From positions 84,172 through 148,171 of the forward strand of contig CAJNOI010000136.1 of NCBI GenBank assembly GCA_905250115.1: 64,000 bases of DNA, in the 5' to 3' direction. Within the stretch, counting starts at the first letter, position 1. Each line of letters begins with the position of its first letter. The notes beneath the pieces are model-generated. The model ran no database searches and was not told the origin of the DNA. It saw only the letters and a list, made by a program, of their open reading frames with translations. Source of the stretch: Adineta steineri. Lineage: Eukaryota; Rotifera; Eurotatoria; Adinetida; Adinetidae. Positions 51,001 to 61,212 of this stretch are shown piece after piece. The position numbers and the translations under genes were made by a program.

Positions 51001-53841
51001 CTAAACTAGTAAGTAATGTTATTTGTTCATTTTCTTTTCGTTTCAATGTTGGAAGAATGAGTGGTGATTGTTGTTGATTTGTTAATTCATAACATTCACG
51101 AATAGATGTAGCTAAAACTGGATGTGGTGAAAGTTCAAGAAAAACAGTTGGAGCTTCATGTTGTTGAATTGATGCCATAGCATCACGAAATCGTACACAT
51201 TGTCTTACATTTGACCACCAATAATGAGCATCGACTGGTATCTGATCACTTAATTTATTACCAGTTACACTCGAATAAAGATGAGCTTCAGCACATTTTG
51301 GATTGAACATTTGTTGGAAATCTTGCAGAGGAAATCCTTGTATATCTTTAAGTGACGATAACATCTCTTTTTCGATATCAAACCGGTTCATTTGATATGA
51401 ATGAAATGCATTTTCAATACGAAGACGTGCTTTGAATATATTAGGATACGATATTGAAAGAATTTGTTGTATTTCATCAATAGTTTTTTCATCACCACTT
51501 ATTGTTACTGCACGTGGACTATTAACAACAGCAATACAAGCAAGATGTTCAATACCTTTCAGAAGTTTGTTTTGTGCTTCTTCTTCGCTCATTGAAACAG
51601 CTAACATACGACCATCTTGTCGTGTGTTACGATTTTGAAGACGTGATCGATGATAAACAACACGAACAGCTTCTTCTAATGTAAGACGACCAGCAACAAA
51701 AGCTGCTGCTTGATCACCAGCACTATGTGATATAATTGATGATGGATAAATATTCCATGAAACAAGTAAAGCTGCTAATGCAACTTGTATAGCAAATAAT
51801 GATGGTTGAGCAATATTTGTATCATTAATACGAGAGTCTTGTTCAGTTTTCTTTTCAATTAATTCTTCTAATAATTTCCATTCACCATTATTAACTTTTG
51901 TCATTTCTGCATCAATTAAATTAATCCATTTATGAAATAAAGGTTCACTTTCATATAATTGTCTACCCATAGCCCACCATTGTGGACCTTGACCACTAAA
52001 AACAAAACATATTTTTTGTGCTAATGGTTTCGTTGGACGTGATATGATTGAAAGGCCTGATGATGCTTGTTCAGTAAGAAAAGCATTGATTTGTTCGTGT
52101 AGTTGTTGACGATTGAGGAAAACAAAGATTGCTGAATATGTATAACTAATAGTTCTTTTAAGAAGAAGTTGTTGAGATATACGTTGAAGAAAAGCTGTAT
52201 CATCATCGTCTATATCATCAACTGGCTTTGTTTCTAACCAACGACTGAATTCAATTAATTGATCATTAAGAGATTGACGACTTTTTGCTGAATAAGATGA
52301 AGAAATAAAGTATTTATTAATGAAAAGAAATTAAGAACTTACTTGAAAAAATAAAAGTAAAATATTGTTTACTTTTAATATGATTTCCATTGATATAACC
52401 ATTTTCAATTGATGTTTTCTTTGATTGATATTCTTCAATAATAGCATGTGTCGTTGTACCACCCATTCCAAATGAATTAACACCTATAGCTATTTTTTCA
52501 TTATTTGGAAGAGATGGAAATGGTATAAAATTTTGAACAATATGCAGATTATATTTTTGTGCTTCTATTTTTGGATTAAGTGAAGTAAATTGCATATTTG
52601 GCGTAATACCACGATAATGCATACACATGGCTACTTTAATAAGTGATGCAACACCAGCTGCACCTTCTGTATGTCCTAAATTACTTTTAATTGAACCTAA
52701 TAATAATGGTGGATCAAGATTTGATCGATTAAAAAATCGACCTAAAGCATTTGCTTCAATTGGATCACCAACTGGTGTACCTGTACCATGTGCTTCAACA
52801 AATAATATTCTTCTTGTATCAAAATTATTTCTTGAATAAATATTTGCTAATAAACGTTCTTGTCCAGCAGCTGATGGTACGACAAAATTTGTTTTTCCTT
52901 CATTTCCATCATGACCACTAAGTACATCACGAACAACACAATATATACGATCTCCATCACGTTCAGCATCACTTAATCGTTTCAATAATAAAAGACCAAG
53001 ACCATCGCCTATAAAAAAAATTTAATTGAAATTTATTTCGAGATAAAAAAGAAAACTAATCAATTGAACGGAATTTACCTTTAGCATAACCATTAGCATC
53101 AGCACTAAATGATCGACTTCTTCCATCAGGTGATTGTGCACCAATAAGTGAACTTTGGAAAAAATTTTCTGGTGCAAATACTCCATTAACACCACCACAT
53201 ACAGCCATATCAGCTTCATTTGTACGAAGACATTGTACAGCCATATGTAAAGCTTCAAATGATGATGAACAAGCAACATCTAGTGATACATTCGGACCTT
53301 GTAAATTAAAATGATATGATAAACGAGCTGACGCATTATATAATAAAGTATTAGGTCCATGAAATCTTGATCGATGTTCAGGTTTCATACGAGTTGTCGC
53401 AAGTGAATGGTCTGTTGAAAATTGCCCAATATGTACTGATGTTCTTGTACCATTTACTTTTTCAACACTATACCCAGCATCATCAAGTAAATGAACAAAT
53501 TTAAGCATAAGTAATCGATGACATGGATCTATACTGCCTGCTTCAGCATCTGATAAATCAAAAAAACTTGCTTCAAACATATCCCATTGATGATTTGACA
53601 TAAAATAACCAGCACGAAGAAGTTTTTGACGAAATTGTCCATTATTATCCATATTAAGCATATGACCAAGATATGATTCAAGATCAAATCGATCACGTGG
53701 TGTTGCACTACCAACATCACGACTTTCTTTCAACGCATGCCATAAATCATGCGAAGAGTGTATATCACCTGCGAATTCACATGCTATACCTATTAAAGCT
53801 ATGGGTTCTAATGATGTATTATTAGAATTTGCAGTTGACAT
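45049..53841 (-). CDS. Type I highly reducing polyketide synthase
   Basis: Four exons (53841-53079, 53008-52373, 52287-46765, 46709-45049) join in phase 1 to 2860 residues. Domains in order: KS (Cys191 in LDVACSSS; EAHGTGTPVGDP; KSNLGHTEGAAG). AT (FSGQGPQWW; Ser655 in SHSAGD, where GHSxGE is usual; NAFHS suggests malonyl-CoA). DH (His989 in LKDHKIQDAILFP, G of HxxxGxxxxP replaced by D; HPSVMDATFH). A region like a C-methyltransferase (about 1500-1700) whose SAM motif is not recognisable. ER (about 1960-2290; HAATGAAGQMCIQ, GKRDI). KR (ISGGFGGLG; Tyr2483 in SAGYNAGN). ACP (Ser2655 in GMDSL). The C-terminal ~120 residues resemble the start of a thioesterase but have no GxSxG. It should build a reduced polyketide by iterative use. 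It is divergent from the NRPS at 61213. The set of domains resembles fungal HR-PKS or animal FAS-like PKS; horizontal origin is plausible for bdelloids. Confidence 0.93.
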
Positions 53842-54980
53842 TTATATTCTTGTTTAAATATGATTTTTCTCGATTAAAATAATAAATAAAAATCTTTTGA
53901 TTTTTATATCTAAAATAAATAATTTGAGTTAAAATATTATATGAAAAAATAATCTAAGATTAATTTAATTTTTAATTGGAAAAACTATTTGAAAAATAAC
54001 TATTCGATTTCTACAAATACGATTCTAATTAAATAAGATTAAGAATTTTGTTTTTTTATTAAAAATATTAAAATTATTTTCCAATAATTTCTTTCGATGA
54101 ATCAAATTTAATTCATATTCACATACAATTTATAAATCTCTCCACATTGGACTTCTATTGTCTTTTGTAAATTATAAATTTGTACATGAATATCTAATGC
54201 GATCTATATTTTTCATGCCATAGCTAATATTTGATTAGTGTATAAGTCTCTATCATAGTATTCTAGAATGTGAAATTGATTGTATGTTCTTATGTGATTA
54301 TAATATTGTTAAGTTAATAAAAACTTCTATCCTTTCCTTTTTAAACTACATATAATTTGTTACAAGTAAAAAAAACCTAATAGAACAGAGTTATTACATA
54401 TGTAATTTTTACTCAATAATTCTTAAACAACTATATTATATTAATGTCTATTTATAATAAATATATATCATACAAAGTAAATTAAACAAGTACATAGATT
54501 TGAAATCGATAAAATTCCATTCTACTCAAATGAACTATACTTCTATTCATATATACTAATTTTTTTCTCTCTCTCCTTTCTTTCTGATCCTTTCCTCCCC
54601 TATCTATATATGTATATCTTAAATGCATTCTTCCCTATGTTAGTCTTATTCTTATATACTATACCACATTCATATAAAACGTCTTCAGAGAAGAGTCTTT
54701 TTATTTTCTCAATTTTAATTTATGTAAAAGAGAAGAATATGTTCAAAGTTTTCTCACCCTTATCATAATTATATAAAACTGTAAAGTAATATGTTAACGC
54801 TACGGGGAACAATAAACTTGAATATAAAAAAAAATAAAAATATCATACAAAGTAAATTCAATATATAAAGTGAGCTACAATTAAACAAGAAGAACTAATG
54901 AATTAATTTATCTATTTTGCGTTCATTTTGAATAGGATGAACTTTTACCCTATGAAGAAGTTTATATAAATATATATATA

Positions 54981-55359
54981 ACGGATATCCCATAATAAAT
55001 GTTACATTATTGTATCTCATTTTTCTATCAATTAATACACTATGTGAAAAAATAAAATATACCAGAAGATGCAACGTCAAAAGCTCTATAATTTACAAAG
55101 GAAAGTTTCTGTTTATTACATACCTTTTCTTTTGAAAAAAGAAAAATTCTCTCGGCTCAGTTCAGTTGTCGCAGTGGCAGAAAATGATCTCATACAATTT
55201 TTCTTTTTTTAAAACAGAAGATATATAATAAAAAGAAATTTTTCTTTGTGAACTGTAGAGCTTTTGACGCTGCGTCTTGTCGGATGTATTTTTCTTACAG
55301 TGTATTACTTGATAGAAAAATGAGATACAAAAGTGGGTCATTAATGATAGGACACCCGT
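54981..55359. mobile_element. 379-bp foldback (palindromic) element
   Basis: Two imperfect inverted arms of about 130 bp: left about 54981-55115, right about 55235-55359. Both, read from the outside, contain TGTATCTCATTTTTCTATCA, then AATACACT, then GCGTCAAAAGCTCT or CAACGTCAAAAGCTCT. The outer ends are ACGGATATCC and the complement ACGGGTGTCC, next to TATATA tracts, compatible with TA target sites (Tc1/mariner-like). No coding capacity. Confidence 0.7.
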
Positions 55360-55422
55360 TATATATACATATACGTATATGAGAGCTTTAATATATACAT
55401 TTTTTTCAAAACAACTTTTTTG

Positions 55423-55476
55423 TTACGGTCACGGTCACGCTCACGGTCACGTTCACGTTGACGTTCACCTTTACCC
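55423..55476. repeat. ACGGTC minisatellite
   Basis: About eight degenerate 6-bp units (ACGGTC, ACGCTC, ACGTTC, ACGTTG), a GC-richer patch inside very AT-rich DNA, starting about 65 bp after the foldback element. Confidence 0.8.
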
Positions 55477-57982
55477 TATATATTTTATCGTAAAAAGATC
55501 ATGATTATAATGGCCATATTGATGTATTTATATGATAAAATCTCTTCCATATTCTTCAAATAGTTTAATTAAACGATTATATTTTATATGAAAATATTTT
55601 CTGTATAATTTTCTTAGAATTTTAGTCTTACTTTTTTAAATTAAACCTCATTACATTAAATATAAGAATATCTAATCAAATTAAATATGAATATGTTATT
55701 CGAGTTAAATCAAATCTTTTCATTTTTTTTCTAAATAATTTCAATAACATTATTAGCTTTTTACTTCCATTAGTACTAAAATTGAATAAATTCTGAGAGT
55801 GATTTAGATCTTATTGATTTCAATTGTTCTTTTTTTTAAGAAAAAACTATTTTCCTAAGCTTAATTTTAGTCTTAACAAAAGTAAAATATTTATTTGAAT
55901 AAAATAAAATAATGAATATTCAAGAGAAGAATATTATTTATAGAATAATTTTCTAATACTAATCTATTCAAAATATAGATATTTTAGATTCTAGATGATT
56001 TATTTTTTCTTTATATTATATATAATATTTATATATAGCAAGTTTAAACATCAAAGTAATTGTTCTAAAAAAACTTAAAATTTTTCCAAATATATTTAAT
56101 TATAGAAATTATTTGAATAAAATTCTACTAAATCCTTATGATTTTAGAAGCATTCTCTACTAAAATGATAATATGTAAATAAAATTGTATTAGTTGATCG
56201 ATTATCTTTAGATGCCTTTATAGTTAAAGGTCAAAAAATAAATCTATTGATGAATAAATATGTTCTGATAAAAGTAATTATATTTTATCTTATCTCTGTA
56301 TAATGAAACCTTCAATCACTATGATCAGATATTTAATCGAATAGTATTGTCTTTATACTCTTCGGGCAGATATATTTGATGTATAGGTGGATACAATAAG
56401 ATAAAAATCAGTCGTATTTTATTTTCCTCATACAATAAATATGAAATTGTCGCTATATATTGAAGCAATAATATGTTTTAGTTTATAATAACGGCATCAA
56501 TTATTTTTAAACATCTACATAACTAAAAGTTATTATCGTACTTGTACAGAAAGCGAGAGAAAAAATGTGTATCATCGATTTGATGTAGAAATATAAGAGG
56601 TAAAACTAGTATGAGTTATTTTCTATTTTTCTTGCCTCACAAATAAAAGGTTTTTCTTAAATATTAAAGTAATTACGTATTTTACATGTTTAAAATAATA
56701 TTTTCATTGATTATAAATGACTGGTTATTTAAAAGTAATTATTTTTCGTGTCTATATAAAATAGAAAGATTTGTCGAAGATTATTTTATATAGAAAAGAT
56801 GGAAAAAATAAGATAAATGTGAATTATTGTATGGTCTATTTCCAAATAAAGTACAAAGTCTGATATAATAAATTGAACTTATTCCATTTTTTATCAATAT
56901 ATCATATATAGATTACAGAAGAACTTAAAATCTGGGAGACGTTAAAATGAATATTTTTTTCTACATTTTATAAGATAAATTGAAGATTTCAATCTAATTT
57001 GAGACAAATCAAGAGCAGGTGAGAATAAGAAGTCTCAGGATGAAAATGAAAAGATAAGAACGTGTGTCTGGAAAAGAGTGAGGAGTCATTTTCTTTTCAT
57101 CTTATCTATTCGTGTACGAGAAAAAAAATACATTGAAGATTATTTATATGTATGCAGGTATAAAAAATAAATTTAATTTTCTTATTTTTCTTTTCTTATT
57201 ATATTTTGTCTTTAGTTATTATTTAATTTATAGTAAAAATTAGATTTATTTTGTTAATTCTAAAATATACGTACATATATATATATATGAGAAAATTGTA
57301 CAAATAGATAAAAATATACACAATTTATTCATAGAAATAATCAAAAAAAAATGAAATATATCTGTTATTTAGAACTTTATTTATATAAGAAATTTTTTTA
57401 TTACAAAGATGATAATTATTTAATTATTCATATATATATATATGTTGCAGGTGAATTTAGAATTTAGTTGAGATTGGAATTCGCTATTATAGCATAAATA
57501 TTGTGATAAAATAATTTATATGAATAAACTTTTTGTTTTTGAAGATATAAGATCATTTGCTTGAATATATAATTAGAAAGACTTCAATGTTTTTTTATCT
57601 TCTCGAAGAAAATTGATATACAAGTGATGTTTATTTTTAATCGTCGGGACATTGGGACAATGTTATTTTCTCTTATCTTGTTGAAGAAAAAAAGATTTGC
57701 ATGAGGTGTTTTGTTTAATGGTAAGAAAACTGATTGATTTTAGAAGTCTCAGTGATCAGAAAGTTTTTTTTACTTTGAAAGAAATATTGTTGTGCTTTTT
57801 CAAATATCTGAGAACTAATATACCGAATGTTACGAGGATATTCTTGAATTAGTAGATGAGCTTCGTACTGAAGTTATGTTTTCGTTATATTATTTGTTTT
57901 TTTTATCTTGCTTGTCTATATATAGAATTTGAATAAATGGATGCTAATGTATTTACATGAGATATACTAATAAATATGTTTC

Positions 57983-58169
57983 TTAGCCATTTAAAGGCTT
58001 GTCAGCTATTTATTTACTATGAGTTTATTTTTTTAGTAGGCAATTAATCTCTAGCACTTTTTTACATACCTTCTTGGCTATTTAATGATTTGTTTGCTAC
58101 TTAAAAACTTTGACAACTATTTGTTTACTATGAATATGTTTCGTTGATTGCCAACTAAATCTCTAGCAA
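57983..58169. repeat. Degenerate tandem pair, ~112-bp period
   Basis: Units at about 57983-58056 and 58095-58169 both run through AACTATTT or AGCTATTT, GTTTACTATGA or ATTTACTATGA, and end in CTCTAGCA. Identity is moderate. Weaker AGCTATTTAAA-like echoes continue to about 58400. Confidence 0.55.
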
Positions 58170-59024
58170 TATTTTAAAGATTTGCACATTTATTTAACGA
58201 AACTCGGTAGCTATTAAAATCCTTGTTAGTTGATTAATATACTATGTTTGACGAACAGTTATTTGCTGGATATTTAATAATTATTGTTTGTTTTCAGGAG
58301 CAGCTATTTGATCTAAAAAGTGATATTCAATAAATCTTTCTAGTTATTTAAAGACTTTCCAGCTATCTAAAGTTTCAAACTATTGAAAACTATATTGCTA
58401 TTTAAATGAGTGCTATATATTTATTTAACGCTACCGATTTTTTCGAGCAGAGGGTTCGAAAAAAAATGATTTCTCATTTTACAATTGACCGAAAAAAAAA
58501 GGAAATAGATTTTATATTTTATAGTTTTACAGAGATACGAACGAATGAGAGCATTGTATTGATAGATTTTGATATATGAATAAGATTAGATTGAATATTC
58601 AGTAACGATTGCCACATCATATTTTGTAATTTTGTAAAATGCTGATGCCATTTTTTATTGTAATTATTATGAGACATACGAAATGAGTATATGCGTATTT
58701 ATATAATAGTTTTGAACGTAATCTGAACGTTGATATATAATATTCTCAGTTAGTTTCAACTAGAATTTTTAAATCTATATGTGTTTTTACACACTGTAAT
58801 AGAATGAATTTTATTTTCTTATTTAAGTAGTCATAAAGCTTTGATCCGAGCAAAGGGGTTAAAAAAAAAAGATTTTTATTTTATAGTTATATAAAGATAC
58901 AAGTTCATGCTAATATTGTATTGAGCGATTTTGATATGTGAGCTTATATTAGGTCAAAGAGTTTTATCTAAATAAGAAACTGCTTCATTAGTCATACGGG
59001 TAATCATAAATTTTAATCAGTATT

Positions 59025-59114
59025 AAGAGTGTGGGTGTGAGCCTTAGTTCAGTGTATGATTTCATCCATATTCAACACATTCACATTCTCACTCACCCCC
59101 ACACTCACCCTTCT
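59025..59114. repeat. G-arm/C-arm hairpin, copy J
   Basis: G arm AAGAGTGTGGGTGTGAGCC and C arm ACTCACCCCCACACTCACCC are imperfect complements separated by about 45 bp, in the PKS-NRPS intergenic region. Confidence 0.65.
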
Positions 59115-59205
59115 TATGCAATATAAGAATAGTCACTGAAGGGATATCGTTTTCGTTTTGTATTGGAATATCTTTCTCATCTCTTTGTGGTGTAACCTCT
59201 ATCGC

Positions 59206-59461
59206 TATATGTGCACATTCGTATTATCTTCTGTTCTGTTCTGCTCGTTTCTCATGCGTAACGAATGACTTATTGTAACTACTGTGTAAATATGTGTAAA
59301 AAAAAGAATAGAACAACTAGATTATGGAGTAGTGACTCATTATATGTACACATTCGTATCATCTTTTGTTCTGTTCTTCTCTCATGCGTAACGATTGACT
59401 TATTGTAGCTACTATAGAAGTATATATAAAAAAATAGGACAACTGGATGATGGAGTAGTGA
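59206..59461. repeat. Tandem duplication of ~130 bp
   Basis: Copy 1 (59206-59335) and copy 2 (59341-59461) share CACATTCGTAT, TCTCATGCGTAACGA, TGACTTATTGTA, GAACAACT or GGACAACT, and ATGGAGTAGTGA. Differences are scattered substitutions and small indels. Confidence 0.8.
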
Positions 59462-59920
59462 AGTAGACATCATATACCAAGAGTAGCGGTAACACTACAG
59501 CACTTGTTCGTCATTGTGTTCGTAATAAAAGAAAGAAATGGTGCAAACGTAACGTATATGTATCCGTATCTTTCTTAAATTCGTTAAAATATGTATATAT
59601 TTATAATTACAAAATAATATTTGCTTATTAACAGTTTCTTTTTTTTATTTTATTTTATTTTAACGATTTCTTTTTTACTAAATTTTGCTTAATATGTTCA
59701 CTTTCATTTTAGATTTTTAAAAATAGCAGACTTAGTATTCACTTGATCAGAAATATGATTTTGTATCAAACTCATTTCATATGAAAAAAAATTAATTTAT
59801 AACCAAAACAAAACTAGTTGTTGTTAGTAATATCAACAGTGTTGTAGGTATTTATTTTCTGAAAGGATGTTAGTATTACCGATGATATTTTTTGTAGTAA
59901 ACCTGCAATACCACCAATAT

Positions 59921-60100
59921 CAGAGATGAGCATTTGTATGACAACAAGCCATTTGGAACCCCTAAACTGTTCACGCAATTTTCAAATTACTTCCAACATT
60001 ACGTGAAACACTCATATAATTTTCGAAGTAACTTTCAAGTACGTTCACAGTTTATGGATCCCTAAATGGCTTGTTGCTGTGGTGGTGATGTCCATCGCTG
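59921..60100. mobile_element. hAT-type MITE with perfect 8-bp target site duplication
   Basis: 180-bp element with ends CAGAGATGAGCAT and ATGTCCATCGCTG (imperfect inverted pair of type CAGNGATG). It is flanked on both sides by ACCAATAT (59913-59920 and 60101-60108). The arms are inverted repeats of roughly 75 bp, sharing CAACAAGCCATTT and the complement of a CTAAACTGTTCACG-like run. It has no coding capacity. End sequence and 8-bp duplication fit hAT. Confidence 0.82.
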
Positions 60101-60613
60101 ACCAATATCATCAGGAAAAAGAAGGTTACTAACCTCACTAGTAAATAAGTATTACTAATATTATCAATATATCCGCAGAGTAAACACCACTATAGAGCCA
60201 CACTTCTATGTCGTTAATATCTCAAAACAGTTGTCTTTTCTCTTCGGTTTGCTACAAAAATTAAAATCGTTATGGACTGTCTGTATTTTTTGTCTACAGA
60301 TAGCTTCAACTATAGACTATTTAGCTAATGACAATAAGTAAACGCTTCTCTTAAGAAGAAATGCTTCATTTCATTTATTATTTGTTAGAAAGCCTTTAGA
60401 ATGTGATATAAGATTCGACTTCCTAGAAATACCTATACAAAGAACGAAATCTTATAAGGAATGAGAAATGGGTTCCTAGCAGTTCACCGACAATTAGGTA
60501 CTACTCTTATTTAGAAAGGCGAGGCAATGTGTTGTACACTAAGTTTTAGCAAAATCTCGGTTGATGAACATCATTTTAAGGTGAAAGTATTATAAAAGCT
60601 CATATGGGTTATA

Positions 60614-60680
60614 TAGGAAGCGTGTGAGTGAAAGGGCCAAACTTTTTCTAATTTACATTCCACCCACACCGCTCTTTTCC
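60614..60680. repeat. G-arm/C-arm hairpin, copy K
   Basis: Arms GGAAGCGTGTGAGTGAAAGG and CCACCCACACCGCTCTTTTCC are imperfect complements, about 530 bp upstream of the NRPS start. Confidence 0.6.
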
Positions 60681-60981
60681 ATCACTTCGTAATAATTATA
60701 TACATAATGATTTACAGTAACATGTTATTTCAAAGACATCCTTCATAAATACTATTAATAAAAAACAGTATGGGTATTATTCGAGGTTTACTTGTAATAG
60801 TAGGATATTTACTATAGAGATACTTTTTGTGAAAATATACTCTAGTTTGATAACTCATTAACAATATTAAATGAGAAATTTTTTCTGTATCTGATATAAT
60901 ATCAAAGCTACTCAGTCAGTTTTCTTCCCTCATTTCAGAGTATTATTAGATGATGGTGCAATGATTTATTGTACATTTTAT

Positions 60982-61043
60982 TAGGCATGTACCGAGCCCG
61001 AGCCCGAGAGGCTCGGTCAAGGATCGGGTTCGGTACATCCCTA
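60982..61043. mobile_element. Short hAT-like MITE, same family as 37516-37755
   Basis: 62-bp palindromic element with ends TAGGCATGTACCGA and TCGGTACATCCCTA and GC-rich CCGAG/CTCGG inner arms, shared with the copy at 37516. The flanking octamers CATTTTAT and CACTTGAT match at 6 of 8 positions, compatible with a decayed target duplication. It lies about 170 bp upstream of the NRPS start. Confidence 0.6.
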
Positions 61044-61212
61044 CACTTGATAATAATATCACTCTCATATGATGTAGTGATTATTCTTATTTCATATTTT
61101 CAAATATCTATTTAGTTTTTCTTATTTTCTTTTTAATTTGTAGATTTTATTAAGCTTTTTATTCCACACTATTAATTAATCGAGATCTATTGATTTATTT
61201 CTTTATTATACA

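Larger units (their letters stand above)
53842..61212. other. 7.4-kb AT-rich spacer between PKS and NRPS genes
   Basis: No supportable gene on either strand; all frames are short and low-complexity. It contains the 379-bp foldback element, an ACGGTC minisatellite (55423-55476), a degenerate ~112-bp tandem pair (57983-58169), a ~130-bp tandem duplication (59206-59461), a hAT MITE (59921-60100), hairpin copies J and K and a short hAT-like MITE. The promoters of both biosynthetic genes must lie near its two ends. Confidence 0.65.

Noticed and set aside
54895-55080. Minus-strand open frame of 61 codons
   Set aside because: It overlaps the left arm of the foldback element and has no domain.
25898-60680. 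True telomere or chromosome end
   Set aside because: The TGTGGG-like runs are short, degenerate, inverted and flanked by ordinary sequence on both sides, so none is a terminal array.
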